Shown: one piece after another, positions 1 through 7,794 of the stretch
Layout of the letters: the number at the start of each line of letters is the position of its first letter
How positions within the stretch are numbered: position 1 is the stretch's first letter
From: Microvirga sp. TS319
Lineage (GTDB): Bacteria > Pseudomonadota > Alphaproteobacteria > Rhizobiales > Beijerinckiaceae
NCBI RefSeq assembly: GCF_041276405.1
Contig: NZ_JBGGGT010000002.1
Coordinates: 1,711,001 to 1,775,000, forward strand
Direction: 5' to 3'
DNA length: 64,000 nt
Position numbers and translations under genes: made by a program
The notes under the pieces: generated by a model
Seen by the model: the letters and a program-made list of their open reading frames with translations, nothing else
What the model was told of the DNA's origin: nothing
Database searches by the model: none

Positions 1-1
1 G

Positions 2-343
2 CTGCTCGTGCGCCTGACGCAGGTGGAGATTTTGCGGGAGGCCGAGTTCTGGGTCGTTGAGGCCCAGGATGCGGACGAGGCTTTCGATCTCTTGAAAAAG
101 CGCCCGGATATCAACGTGGTGCTCACCGACGTGAACATGCCAGGCTCCATCGACGGGTTCGAATTCGCTCGTCTCGTCCGCCAGGGATGGCCGGATGTGG
201 GCATTCTCGTCATCTCCGGCAAAGTTGCGCCCAAGCCCGGCGATCTGCCGGAGGGCACACATTTCCTGCAAAAACCGATGCGTTCCGATGCATTCGTCGA
301 GGCCGTGAAGCAAACGATGCTGTGGCGGACCCAGGAGGCGTGA
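2..343 (+). CDS. Response regulator receiver domain protein (5' end outside window)
   Basis: CheY-like receiver domain, cut at its N-terminus by the window edge; the reading frame is open from base 2, so the GTG at base 8 is probably internal. Visible receiver features are the phospho-acceptor Asp in the TDVNMPG segment, the conserved Ser/Thr in VISGK and the conserved Lys in FLQKPM near the C-terminus. No output domain follows, so it is either a single-domain regulator or the receiver end of a hybrid protein whose earlier part lies upstream. The short terminal receiver resembles those often found in rhizobial stress or photosensory hybrid proteins. Partner kinase cannot be told from this window. 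Confidence 0.85.
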   Translation: MLVRLTQVEILREAEFWVVEAQDADEAFDLLKKRPDINVVLTDVNMPGSIDGFEFARLVRQGWPDVGILVISGKVAPKPGDLPEGTHFLQKPMRSDAFVEAVKQTMLWRTQEA

Positions 344-404
344 CGGCGGAGCCTGGCCGGTCCGGGCTCGCCCTTCCTGCCGGCGCGAGAAGGAAGGTCC
401 GTCC

Positions 405-653
405 ATGACCAGGCACCGCGTTGCTTTCGGAAGCCGTCAGGTCCCTCTCCCGCGCTCGAAAGGCCTCAGGATCGCCCTCGGCACCGCGCTGCTCCTCGGA
501 GGTCTCGTCGGATTTCTGCCTGTGCTCGGGTTCTGGATGATCCCACTGGGACTTATCATTTTGTCGATCGATATCGCCGTGGCGCGCAGGCTGCGCCGCC
601 GCTCCGTCGTATGGTGGGGGCGGCGGCGCGGTGTGCGGCGGGAGCGGTCTTAA
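405..653 (+). CDS. Small membrane protein, function unknown
   Basis: An 82-residue protein preceded by a good ribosome binding site (AAGGAAGG). A basic N-terminus is followed by a hydrophobic stretch at about residues 22-55, rich in Leu, Gly, Ile and Phe, which could form two tightly packed membrane helices. The C-terminus is strongly Arg-rich and should stay in the cytoplasm by the positive-inside rule. Similar short proteins are common in Hyphomicrobiales, but I know no assigned role. It sits 61 bases after the receiver gene on the same strand and may be co-transcribed with it. Confidence 0.6.
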   Translation: MTRHRVAFGSRQVPLPRSKGLRIALGTALLLGGLVGFLPVLGFWMIPLGLIILSIDIAVARRLRRRSVVWWGRRRGVRRERS

Positions 654-715
654 GCACGTTGCGCGCAACGGAGCCGGGGGCGTGTCGAGCCTCGCGCCAT
701 GGCATGGGCTATGCG

Positions 716-1195
716 CTATTCGGGAAGGCGTCCTTCCGGCGTGTACTGATCGACGGCGTGCGGCAGATCCCGCGACAGACGTGCGAGAAGCTCCTCACGG
801 GAGAGTCCGGTCTGCTGGGTCAGCGTGTTCAGGACGTCGGGCCCAATGACCTGTTCGAGGCTCTGTGGGGCGATTTCCTTGTTCGGGCCCGGTCCGACCC
901 AGGAATCGGCTGCTTCGCCATGGCCGCTCTCGCGGAATCGGTCGACGAGCTCGCCGAGTCCGCCCTTCAGGAGGCCGCCTGCATCTGCGTCGGTCGCACC
1001 ACCGAGGCTGCCGAGCAAGCCGCCGAGACCGCCGAGGCCACCGAGGCCGCCAGTCTGCTGATCCGGACCTTGGCCCGGCGCGCCGGGCTGCTGCCCTCCG
1101 CGCAGCATCTCGGCGATTTTGTCCCGGTTCTGGTAGCCGGCGATCGCGAGAAGCCCCAGAAGGGCTGTCATGGAAGGGAAACCGCGGCTGTTCAT
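716..1195 (-). CDS. YidB-like DUF937 family protein
   Basis: A 159-residue protein. The start at 1195 is fixed by a strong Shine-Dalgarno sequence (GAGGAGG); the frame stays open further upstream but that part is not needed. Residues 1-30 are conserved for the family, followed by a flexible Gly/Gln-rich linker with [11 protein letters not shown] repeats. The C-terminal half (about residues 75-155) carries the DUF937/YidB signature of a [12 protein letters not shown] segment and repeated helix turns ending in an acidic tail. The family is cytosolic or membrane-associated with no firm biochemical role, and is often stress-induced. A near-consensus EcfG promoter lies 32 bases upstream (1227-1251). 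Confidence 0.8.
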   Translation of the reverse strand: MNSRGFPSMTALLGLLAIAGYQNRDKIAEMLRGGQQPGAPGQGPDQQTGGLGGLGGLGGLLGSLGGATDADAGGLLKGGLGELVDRFRESGHGEAADSWVGPGPNKEIAPQSLEQVIGPDVLNTLTQQTGLSREELLARLSRDLPHAVDQYTPEGRLPE

Positions 1196-1226
1196 GTCAT
1201 TCCTCCTCAATGGTCGAGTCGACAGG

Positions 1227-1251
1227 AACATGCGAGGAGCCAAAGGGTTCC
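1227..1251 (-). promoter_or_regulatory. EcfG-type promoter for the YidB-like gene
   Basis: Reading the minus strand, GGAAC (1251-1247) is followed after 16 bases by TGTT (1230-1227), one base off the alphaproteobacterial general-stress consensus GGAAC-N16/17-CGTT. The -10 element ends 31 bases before the ATG of the YidB-like gene, with a strong ribosome binding site between. The element is nearly symmetric. On the plus strand GGAAC at 1225-1229 is followed after 16 bases by GGTT, pointing at the sigma factor gene, so it may work in both directions. Confidence 0.65.
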
Positions 1252-1374
1252 GGTTCTGATACGAAAGGGCACCGCCTGCAGGGATCCTTCCGCCATTAGG
1301 CGTGCGATGCAGGACATCAAGCTCGCCTTTTGTCGCAGACATTCACGCGGTCGAAATGCGGCAAGCATATTTAA

Positions 1375-2124
1375 ATGCGCGAAGGCTGCCCCAAATATTC
1401 CGGCATGCCAGACACGATCAAAACCCTTTCTGAGAATCCATCTTCGCCGATCTCGGGTGCGGCCCTGAGCGCGGCTGTCCGTCTCCATCTCGGTAAGCAG
1501 CTTCGCGCGCTCTACGGCGATCCCGCCGAGGACAAGCTGCCGCGCGATTTGGCCAAGCTCGCCGAGCGCGTTGCGCAGGTCATCCGCGCGCATACCGAGC
1601 CCGTCGATCAGGCATTCATCGACGGCGTCATGGAGGCGCTGCCGAACCTGCGCGCCTTCGCCCTTTCACTCACGGGCAAGCTCGATCAGGCCGAGGATCT
1701 GGTGCAGGATACGGTCCTGAAAGCGCTCACGAAGCAGGAAACCTTCGAGAGCGGCACGAACCTTCAGGCCTGGCTCTTCACCATTCTCCGCAACGGCTTC
1801 TACTCGACCCATCGGAAGACCAGCCGCGAGGTCGAGGACGGTGACGGCGCCCATGCCGCGAGCATGGTGGCCATTCCCGACCAGGAGGACAAACTCGCGC
1901 TCCAGGATCTCACGACCGCTTTGGGCAAGCTTCCGCAGGAACAGCGCGAGGCGATCATTCTGATCGGCGCAGAGGGCATGTCCTACGAGGATGCGGCGGA
2001 AGCCCTCGGCGTGAAGGTCGGTACCATCAAGAGCCGCGTGAACCGCGCCCGTAATCGCCTTGCCGAGCTGATGGGCGTGGCCGGTGACCGGCTGCAGCAT
2101 CACAATCACGCCGCCGAGGCCTGA
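1375..2124 (+). CDS. EcfG-family general stress sigma factor with a NepR-like N-terminal extension
   Basis: A 249-residue protein. From about residue 86 onward it is a typical EcfG (ECF15) sigma factor: region 2 with ALPNLRAFALSLTG and GTNLQAWLFTILRN, and region 4 with MSYEDAAEALGVKVGTIKSR near residues 200-220. EcfG proteins are normally about 180 residues. The extra N-terminus at residues 37-67 (LGKQLRALYGD, then LPRDLAKLAERV) resembles NepR, the small anti-sigma factor that holds EcfG until phospho-PhyR removes it. An internal ATG at 1630 could produce sigma factor alone; an alternative start is ATG 1405. No phyR or separate nepR is visible. The sigma assignment is secure; the NepR likeness is judged by eye. 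Confidence 0.9.
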   Translation: MREGCPKYSGMPDTIKTLSENPSSPISGAALSAAVRLHLGKQLRALYGDPAEDKLPRDLAKLAERVAQVIRAHTEPVDQAFIDGVMEALPNLRAFALSLTGKLDQAEDLVQDTVLKALTKQETFESGTNLQAWLFTILRNGFYSTHRKTSREVEDGDGAHAASMVAIPDQEDKLALQDLTTALGKLPQEQREAIILIGAEGMSYEDAAEALGVKVGTIKSRVNRARNRLAELMGVAGDRLQHHNHAAEA

Positions 2125-2140
2125 TCATCGCACCATGATG

Positions 2141-2187
2141 AAAGGCCCCGCGCTGCCCTGAAGGGCAGCGCGGGGCCTTTTGTTTTG
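2141..2187 (+). terminator. Rho-independent terminator of the EcfG gene
   Basis: An almost uninterrupted stem (GGCCCCGCGCTGCCC paired with GGGCAGCGCGGGGCC, tetraloop-sized TGAA loop) followed by TTTTGTTTT. It begins 17 bases after the sigma factor stop codon. Confidence 0.92.
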
Positions 2188-2294
2188 TGTGCCTAAAATA
2201 TCAGCGAGCCGGTTTCCGAACTTTTCCTCGGGCTTCATGGTTGAGCTGACAGCTGGTGGGTGCTCGCGAACGCTTCTCTGCCAAGGAGGGGAGC

Positions 2295-2717
2295 ATGGAA
2301 CACAGGCCTCTGTCTGAAATCGGCCACGTGGCCGATCTGAAGCCCTCGCAAACGCCTGTTCTCTCCAAAAGGGAGCGGCTGGACCGCTGGGCCGAACTGC
2401 TCGAACGGGACCCCGACCGCGTCCTCAGGACGCTCGACGAGATCGAGTGGAAGCCGAGAGCGGTCCGCCGGGCCATGCGCGCCGACAATTCCGCCCTGGC
2501 GGTGGCCTTCGATGATCCGGTGCTGCGCACGGCGGGTCTCCTGAGCGACAGGTTCGGCGATGCCGTGAACTTCTTCCAGATCTCTGAGCATGATGCACAT
2601 ATCGTGCTCTGCTCATGCCATGGAGGCGAGTCCATGCGGGCTGAAGAAGCGGCCCGGCGGGTGCGCGGCATCCGGTCGCCGAGCCTCTGGTCGCTTTATT
2701 TCGGCTGGCTTCGATAA
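2295..2717 (+). CDS. Hypothetical protein
   Basis: A 140-residue soluble protein with no recognised domain. The ATG at 2295 has a strong ribosome binding site (AAGGAGGGG) seven bases upstream, so I prefer it to the earlier in-frame start at 2256. The sequence is charged and helical, with RERLDRWAELLERDPDRVL followed by a probable amphipathic repeat. The C-terminal third includes a Cys/His cluster (VLCSCHGG) that might bind metal. It stands alone between a terminator and the convergent rtcB gene. Confidence 0.6.
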   Translation: MEHRPLSEIGHVADLKPSQTPVLSKRERLDRWAELLERDPDRVLRTLDEIEWKPRAVRRAMRADNSALAVAFDDPVLRTAGLLSDRFGDAVNFFQISEHDAHIVLCSCHGGESMRAEEAARRVRGIRSPSLWSLYFGWLR

Positions 2718-2739
2718 TCGGTCGGGCCCCGGCGCGGCT

Positions 2740-3903
2740 TCAATCCTTGTATGGATCGAACTCGCCGGGGCCTGCCATGGCCACGGCGAACGGGCGCAGG
2801 GTGTGCTCGATGGCGATGGTCTCGCCGTGATAGGCGAGCACCTCTTCGAGCCTGCGATAGACCATCGGACTTTCATCCACGTCGCCGCCTCTGAGAAGCA
2901 CGCCCTTGTCGCGCAGCCAGGCATCCATCTCCTCTCGGGTGAAGCGGGGAGGGCGGATCCACTGGCCTTGCCGGTTCTTCCTGCCCTTTGCATCCATGCG
3001 CCCGAAAAGGCGGCCGGCACCATGGACGGTGGAATAGAGGCTGTCTGCACTCTGCTCGTTCTCGACGCCGTGCAGGATGACGGCATTGTCGCCCATGGAC
3101 CCTCCCACGAAACCGCGCTGTCCCGGAAAAGCAGGCGTCGCCCCTTTTCTCACGACCCAGTAGTCGCGCCCGCCGTGGTTCTCGCGCCAGACGAAGTTGT
3201 GGTGATTGTGGACCCTGTCGGTCACGCTGCCGCCGACGATCCGGCGGACGCGCTCCACCACCCATTCGCGGCCCGCATAGGCGTAGAGCCCGCCGAGGGT
3301 GACGCCGGCGAGATAGCTGCGTCCGATGTCGCTGTCCTGATGAACGAGAGCGGGATCCACCTCCATGCCGTCCTTCGCGCCCGCGAGGGCGAGATGCTTC
3401 GTCGTGATCTTGTGCCCTAGGCCCCGCGAGCCGAAATGCACGCCGATCCAGACGAAGCCCGCCTCGTCCTCGAACAGGTCCACGTAATGATTGCCGGAGC
3501 CGACGGTGCCGAGTTGCAGAGACGCCATCGTCTTGAGGTCGCGAACGCCCGCTTCGTCCCAGAGGGGGGACTCGAACAGCTCGTGATCGACCGCGACGGC
3601 GTTCTTCTGGCCCAGTCCGAAGCTGATCGTTTTGCCGATGTCGCGCAGGATCGTCCCGGCCCGTCCCGCGATGTCCCGATAGCGGGTGTCGAGGCGCACC
3701 GCCATGTTGCCGCAGGCGATGTCGAAGCCGACGCCGCTGATGGAGATGTGCTCCTCATAGGCCACGACGCCGCCGATCGGATGGGCATAGCCGAGGTGCC
3801 CGTCCGCGCAGAGCACGCCCTTGGCCGCGCTTCCTGCCGCCATGCAGCGGTGCAACTGCTTGATCGTTCTCTCGTCGTGTTCGCCGTAGATGCGGGTTTC
3901 CAT
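2740..3903 (-). CDS. rtcB: RtcB-family RNA ligase
   Basis: A 387-residue RtcB: GTP- and Mn-dependent ligation of RNA 2',3'-cyclic phosphate or 3'-phosphate ends to 5'-OH ends, acting in RNA repair. Visible family motifs are GFDIACG (metal-binding Cys near residue 64), GSGNHY (137-140 core), GVHFGSRGLGHK, HNHHNF and the guanylylation-site region STVHGAGR. Length fits the bacterial short form. No RtcA cyclase or RtcR regulator gene is adjacent, so it is a stand-alone ligase here. A GGAAC-N16-GGTT element 28 bases upstream suggests control by the EcfG stress sigma factor rather than the sigma-54/RtcR system used in enterobacteria. Confidence 0.92.
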   Translation of the reverse strand: METRIYGEHDERTIKQLHRCMAAGSAAKGVLCADGHLGYAHPIGGVVAYEEHISISGVGFDIACGNMAVRLDTRYRDIAGRAGTILRDIGKTISFGLGQKNAVAVDHELFESPLWDEAGVRDLKTMASLQLGTVGSGNHYVDLFEDEAGFVWIGVHFGSRGLGHKITTKHLALAGAKDGMEVDPALVHQDSDIGRSYLAGVTLGGLYAYAGREWVVERVRRIVGGSVTDRVHNHHNFVWRENHGGRDYWVVRKGATPAFPGQRGFVGGSMGDNAVILHGVENEQSADSLYSTVHGAGRLFGRMDAKGRKNRQGQWIRPPRFTREEMDAWLRDKGVLLRGGDVDESPMVYRRLEEVLAYHGETIAIEHTLRPFAVAMAGPGEFDPYKD

Positions 3904-3930
3904 GAAGCGCCTCAGGTGGTCTCGTGATCA

Positions 3931-3955
3931 AACCCCATGAAGGAGAGCCTGTTCC
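3931..3955 (-). promoter_or_regulatory. EcfG-like promoter for rtcB
   Basis: On the minus strand GGAAC (3955-3951) is followed by 16 bases and GGTT (3934-3931). Only the first base of the -10 differs from the EcfG consensus CGTT. The -10 ends 28 bases before the rtcB ATG, a normal leader length. Confidence 0.55.
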
Positions 3956-4018
3956 TCGGGGGAAGGGCGGCCGGCGCGCGGAGGTTCGAAGTTGCCAGCG
4001 CATCGTGCGGTAACGTGG

Positions 4019-4110
4019 ATCCGGTTTTCGGCAAGAACGATGCGTTGATCTAAGAAGGGAGCATCGGATGCAATCCCAAAAGTGGACTCCGCTTTTCGCG
4101 TCCGAGCTCT
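4019..4110. repeat. Family-1 palindromic intergenic repeat
   Basis: A degenerate copy of the composite intergenic repeat seen about twenty times here. A GCGCATCGT-type module (around ACGATGCG) is followed by an AGCATCGGA module with an inner AAAAGTGGA/TCCGCTTTT inverted repeat. It lies in the divergent gap between rtcB and the metalloprotease. Confidence 0.8.
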
Positions 4111-4119
4111 GTGAAGCTT

Positions 4120-4300
4120 AAATATTGGCTTCGTTATAAGAATGCAAATTCGGTGTAAATTTCACATTGAAAGTTATTAAGCTGAATTGCTGCGTAAATT
4201 TGCATAAAGATAAGAATATAAAGCTATATAAAATTCAAATCTAACCCCTATGGATTATAATATTTGCGCGCTCCCTATGCTCTAAAAACTCCCCCATTTA
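4120..4300. other. AT-rich upstream region of the metalloprotease gene
   Basis: About 180 bases of strongly AT-rich DNA, sharply different from the roughly 63-65% GC surroundings. It has runs such as TTATAAGAATGC, GTAAATTTCACATTG and ATATAAAATTC. Several TATAAT-like boxes occur, for example near 4255-4262. Such regions in front of secreted virulence-type or exoenzyme genes often bind MucR/Ros or other AT-seeking silencers in this order. No defined operator could be singled out. Confidence 0.5.
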
Positions 4301-4313
4301 CGTGAGGACGGGC

Positions 4314-5693
4314 ATGGCAGATACGATTACGGTTGCACGGACAGGCAATCAGGATATCGATGGTATTCTTTCGGGGTCGGGGTGGAGCAGCCCGAACCTC
4401 ACATACAGTTTCCCGCAAAAGGCATTATATTACGGCACCCATTACGGATCGGGCGAGCCCCAGGGGAACTTCGGGCCCCTGAATGCAAGCCAGAGTCAGG
4501 CGGCGCGCGACGTCTTCGCGATGATCGCCTCGTTCACCAACCTGAGCTTTGCCGAGGTCGCAGAGACCTCCAAGAGCCACGCGACGGTGCGGCTCGCCAA
4601 CTCGGACCTGCCGTCCACGGCCTGGTCCTACTTCCCGGATCAGGATGACGAGGGAGGGGATGTATGGTTCGGTCGAACCGACGGATGGTTCGGCGATCCC
4701 GTCCCGGGAGGATACGGCTATTACGGCTTCATCCACGAGATCATGCATTCCATCGGCTTGAAGCACGGGAACGAGGCCAGCGGCTTCGGAGCCATGACGC
4801 CTGCACAGGACTCCATGGAATTCTCGGCCATGACTTACAGGTCCTACGTGGGCGCGACCGGGCAATACGTGGAGAACGAGGAGTGGGGCTACGCTCAGAC
4901 GCCGATGATGTACGACATCGCCGCCCTGCAATACATGTACGGCGCCAACTTCACCACGCGGGCCGGCAACACGGTCTATCGCTGGGATCCGTCGACCGGG
5001 CGGGAATTCGTCAACGGTGTCGGCCAGGAGGTTCCAGGCGGCAATCGTATCTTCATGACGCTCTGGGACGGAGGCGGACAGGACACTTACGACTTCTCGA
5101 ACTATGCCACGAATCTTGACGTCGACCTGCGCCCGGGGCAGTGGACGCGCCTCTCAACGGAGCAGATCGCCGAGCTCGGCGTTGGGCACGAGGCACGCGG
5201 CAACATCGCCAATGCGTTGATGTATCAAGGCGATCTCCGTTCCCTGATCGAGAATGCCATCGGCGGTTCAGGCAACGACACGATCACGGGCAACAGCATC
5301 GCGAATATCCTGAAAGGTGGCGCGGGAGCCGACCGCCTCGACGGGCGCGAGGGCAACGATGTCCTCTACGGCGGATCGGGCAAGGATGTCTTCGTCTTCG
5401 ACACGAAGCCGAGCGGCACTTCCAACCTCGACCGGATCGCCGACTTCTCCGTCACGGACGATACGGTCTCCCTTGAGAATGCCGTGTTCACGAAGCTGAA
5501 GGCCGGCAAGCTGCCATCGACCGCCTTCTGGATCGGGAGCAAGGCTCACGATTCCTCCGACCGCATCGTCTATGATTCCACGAAGGGCGACCTCTATTAC
5601 GATCCGGACGGGACGGGAAAGACCGCCTCCATCGAGTTCGCCCAAGTCTCCAAGGGCCTGAAGATGACGGCAAACGACTTCCTCGTCGCCTAG
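4314..5693 (+). CDS. Serralysin-like M10 metalloprotease with RTX repeats
   Basis: A 459-residue secreted zinc protease. ATG 4314 is preferred to GTG 4302 because GAGG lies six bases ahead of it. The zinc site HEIMHSIGLKH (about residue 141) fits HExxHxxGxxH, with Met replacing the usual Gly, and the Met-turn SAMTY follows near 171. RTX nonapeptides (GGSGNDTIT, GGAGADRLDG, GREGNDVLYG, GGSGKDVFV) near residues 320-370 bind calcium. The C-terminal part carries the uncleaved secretion signal. There is no N-terminal signal peptide, which fits type I secretion. No ABC exporter, membrane fusion protein or inhibitor gene is adjacent; the nearest outer-membrane factor is tolC at 21.3 kb. Confidence 0.93.
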   Translation: MADTITVARTGNQDIDGILSGSGWSSPNLTYSFPQKALYYGTHYGSGEPQGNFGPLNASQSQAARDVFAMIASFTNLSFAEVAETSKSHATVRLANSDLPSTAWSYFPDQDDEGGDVWFGRTDGWFGDPVPGGYGYYGFIHEIMHSIGLKHGNEASGFGAMTPAQDSMEFSAMTYRSYVGATGQYVENEEWGYAQTPMMYDIAALQYMYGANFTTRAGNTVYRWDPSTGREFVNGVGQEVPGGNRIFMTLWDGGGQDTYDFSNYATNLDVDLRPGQWTRLSTEQIAELGVGHEARGNIANALMYQGDLRSLIENAIGGSGNDTITGNSIANILKGGAGADRLDGREGNDVLYGGSGKDVFVFDTKPSGTSNLDRIADFSVTDDTVSLENAVFTKLKAGKLPSTAFWIGSKAHDSSDRIVYDSTKGDLYYDPDGTGKTASIEFAQVSKGLKMTANDFLVA

Positions 5694-5806
5694 ACCATCG
5701 GACGTGAAAAGTGGATTTGCACTTTTGGGATTGAATCCGATGCTCCCTCCTAAGGGAGCGCATCGTTCTGGCGCAAAACCGGCTCCCGGTTTTGCGTTCG
5801 ATGCTC
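5691..5806. repeat. Family-1 repeat supplying the stop codon of the metalloprotease
   Basis: The repeat begins with TAG of the protease stop codon (TAG ACC ATCGGACGTG). It continues through the AAAAGTGGA/CACTTTT inner stem to CCGATGCTCCCTCC, then GCGCATCGTTC and the AAAACCGGCTCCCGGTTTT module ending in GATGCTCGAG. Confidence 0.85.
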
Positions 5807-5852
5807 GAGAGGCGGATCACCGTCGGTTCCCAGCGAGGCGATGATCCGCGTT

Positions 5853-6668
5853 CTATCCCGCCAGGCGATCCGAGAAATTCTTCGCCAGGTTTTCGAGGCG
5901 GGGAAACGGCATCCGGCCGATCACCATGTAATCGTGGCCCGCCTGGGTCCAGAAAACGATGTTGAACCCTTCTCTCTGCTCCGTGCGCGGCGGGGCGTCT
6001 TCGTCATCGCTTCTGACCATGCACAGAGCGACCGGCCCGGTCGCGGGATCGAGATAGGCGAGCTGGCCGAGGGGTTTTCCGTCATATTCGAACAGCTGGG
6101 CGCGTTTGAAGGACAGGCCGGGCACATCGGCTCGGCGCGCGGACAGATTGAGCGCGAGTTTGGCTCTCAAGCTGTCGATCTCGCGCTGTCTCATCGCATC
6201 GTCATCGGGGATGTTGGCGAGGGTGTCGGACGAGTAGAGCGTGAGGTACTCGGCGACCGCCTGGCGCCAGTCGTCATCATCCTGTGTGCGGGATGAGCCT
6301 GCGACGAGATCCCGCAAGGAGGCACCTGGGCCGAGGAGGCTGTTCGTTGCGAAACCCGCGAGAAAAAGCAGGATCGCTGCGGCTACGGCGGCAACCGCCC
6401 TCCAGCTCCGGGACCGGCCCTGCGGGGCGGCCGCGGGGACCACGGCGGGGAGCAAGGAACTCAGGCGCTCTTCGGGGGCCTGGGCGAGGAGGCTTTCGAA
6501 TGCTTGCCTGAATGGGCGGTTTCCTCCCGAAAGCACGAGGAGGCGGCGCTGGAGCTCGGGATCGGCCGCGATTCTCTTGGCAAGGGCCGATTGCTCGTCG
6601 GAGGCGAGTTCGCCATCGAGATAGGCGACGAGCTGCTCATCCGTCACAAGATCCTGGGGCGCCGTCAT
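5853..6668 (-). CDS. Transmembrane anti-sigma factor
   Basis: A 271-residue protein starting at ATG 6668, which overlaps the sigma factor stop by four bases (ATGA). The N-terminal helical domain (DEQLVAYLDGELASDEQ, residues 10-26) is the usual anti-sigma domain of FecR/RsiW-like proteins but lacks the zinc-binding HxxxCxxC motif. One membrane helix lies at about 91-111. A periplasmic domain of about 150 residues follows, with two Cys-free beta-rich blocks ending in a GHDYMVIGRMPFP segment. It should hold the partner ECF sigma factor at the inner membrane and release it on an envelope signal that is not known. Confidence 0.82.
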   Translation of the reverse strand: MTAPQDLVTDEQLVAYLDGELASDEQSALAKRIAADPELQRRLLVLSGGNRPFRQAFESLLAQAPEERLSSLLPAVVPAAAPQGRSRSWRAVAAVAAAILLFLAGFATNSLLGPGASLRDLVAGSSRTQDDDDWRQAVAEYLTLYSSDTLANIPDDDAMRQREIDSLRAKLALNLSARRADVPGLSFKRAQLFEYDGKPLGQLAYLDPATGPVALCMVRSDDEDAPPRTEQREGFNIVFWTQAGHDYMVIGRMPFPRLENLAKNFSDRLAG

Positions 6669-7276
6669 GATGTCCGAGCCTCCGTGCCGAGTCTGCCGAG
6701 GGTCAGGCGCGCCGCCGCGAGGCGGCTCATGATCGTCCCGATGGGAACGGCGAGAACTTCCGCCGCCTCCCGATAGGCCATGCCTTCGCCGTAAACGAGA
6801 AAGACCGCCTCGCGCTGGCCGTCCGGAAGGGAGAGCACCTCGCGCAGGACCTGATGGGCGAGCACGCTGGCTTCGACCTGTTCCGAACCGTCGAAGGCGA
6901 GGGCTGCTTCCGCATCGACGGTGCCCGAGCCCTCGCGGATGCGCCGCGAGCGGACCTCGTTCAGCCAGATGGAATGCATGATGGAAAACAGCCAGCGTTG
7001 AAGATTCGTCCCGGCCGAAAACTGCTCCGCCCGCTCGAGGGCCCGCAGACAGGTCGACTGAACCAAGTCTTCGGCGGTGTCGCGGCGGCCGCTCAGAACC
7101 AGTCCATAGCGCCACAGCCGCGTCAAATATCGGGGCAAGTCCGCTCTGATCTCATCCTGCCCGGTCCTGAACATCACCTGCGCAAATGCTCTGTATCGCG
7201 GCTTCGATGGCGATATCAGAGATAGGGTTCCCCCGCAGTCGAAGGCAAGGTGCCGCGCCTGAAACAGCTCGCTCAT
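6665..7276 (-). CDS. ECF-type RNA polymerase sigma factor
   Basis: A 203-residue ECF sigma factor. Region 2 covers about residues 48-115 (RDTAEDLVQSTCLRALERA, FSAGTNLQRWLFSIMHSIW), region 4 about 142-195 (LPDGQREAVFLVYGEGMAYREAAEVL, PIGTIMSRLAAAR). The start at 7276 makes an ATGA overlap with doxX and so is likely by coupling. However, the first 34 residues do not look conserved, and ATG 7174 preceded by GCAGGTG is the alternative. It forms a three-gene coupled operon with DoxX and the anti-sigma factor. Its target promoter cannot be identified here. Confidence 0.87.
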   Translation of the reverse strand: MSELFQARHLAFDCGGTLSLISPSKPRYRAFAQVMFRTGQDEIRADLPRYLTRLWRYGLVLSGRRDTAEDLVQSTCLRALERAEQFSAGTNLQRWLFSIMHSIWLNEVRSRRIREGSGTVDAEAALAFDGSEQVEASVLAHQVLREVLSLPDGQREAVFLVYGEGMAYREAAEVLAVPIGTIMSRLAAARLTLGRLGTEARTS

Positions 7277-7722
7277 CCCCTCTGTTCCCGCGCTTCGCCG
7301 GTAGGCATGTCCGAAAGCTCGGCGGAGCGGGCGAGGCCGTCGACGGACCAGTCTCCAGCGCCGAACGCGACGAGAGCAAGAAAGCCTCCGGCCATGGCGA
7401 CGTCCTTGTAGAACTGGATGAGCTCGCCCGGGTCCGACAAACGCCCATGGAAGAGGAGGGCGGTCAGAACGCAGAAACCCGCGAGGGCGAAGGCTGCGAC
7501 CCTGGTGAGAAAGCCGAAGGCGACGAGCAGCCCGCCTCCCAGCTCCGTCAGGATCACGAGCGGGAGCAGGATTCCGGGCACTCCGTGGTGATCCATGTAC
7601 TGGAGGGTACCGGAATAGTTGAACAGCTTGCCCCAGCCCTCGACGACGAAGATGAGGGCCAGGAGAAGCCGCGCCAGGAGCGCGACAGGAGCTTGGAGCG
7701 CGAAGGGAGCTTGGAGCGTCAT
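7273..7722 (-). CDS. DoxX family membrane protein
   Basis: A 149-residue inner-membrane protein with four predicted helices: LLARLLLALIFVVEGWGKL, a LLPLVILTELGGGLLVAFG pair, AAFALAGFCVLTALLF and AGGFLALVAFGAGDW. The ATG at 7722 has GAGGAGG eight bases upstream; ATG 7728 is too close to it. DoxX/SURF4-like proteins are linked to redox, thiosulfate or thiol stress in membranes, but the exact function is open. It shares ATGA with the following sigma factor gene. It may therefore be both a target and a sensor-side partner of the sigma/anti-sigma pair. Confidence 0.85.
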   Translation of the reverse strand: MTLQAPFALQAPVALLARLLLALIFVVEGWGKLFNYSGTLQYMDHHGVPGILLPLVILTELGGGLLVAFGFLTRVAAFALAGFCVLTALLFHGRLSDPGELIQFYKDVAMAGGFLALVAFGAGDWSVDGLARSAELSDMPTGEAREQRG

Positions 7723-7794
7723 GAGCATCGCCTCCTCAATGAGGACAGAGCAGAGGGCGGGTGAGGCAGGGCAGGCCCGCCGCACACAGGCGCT

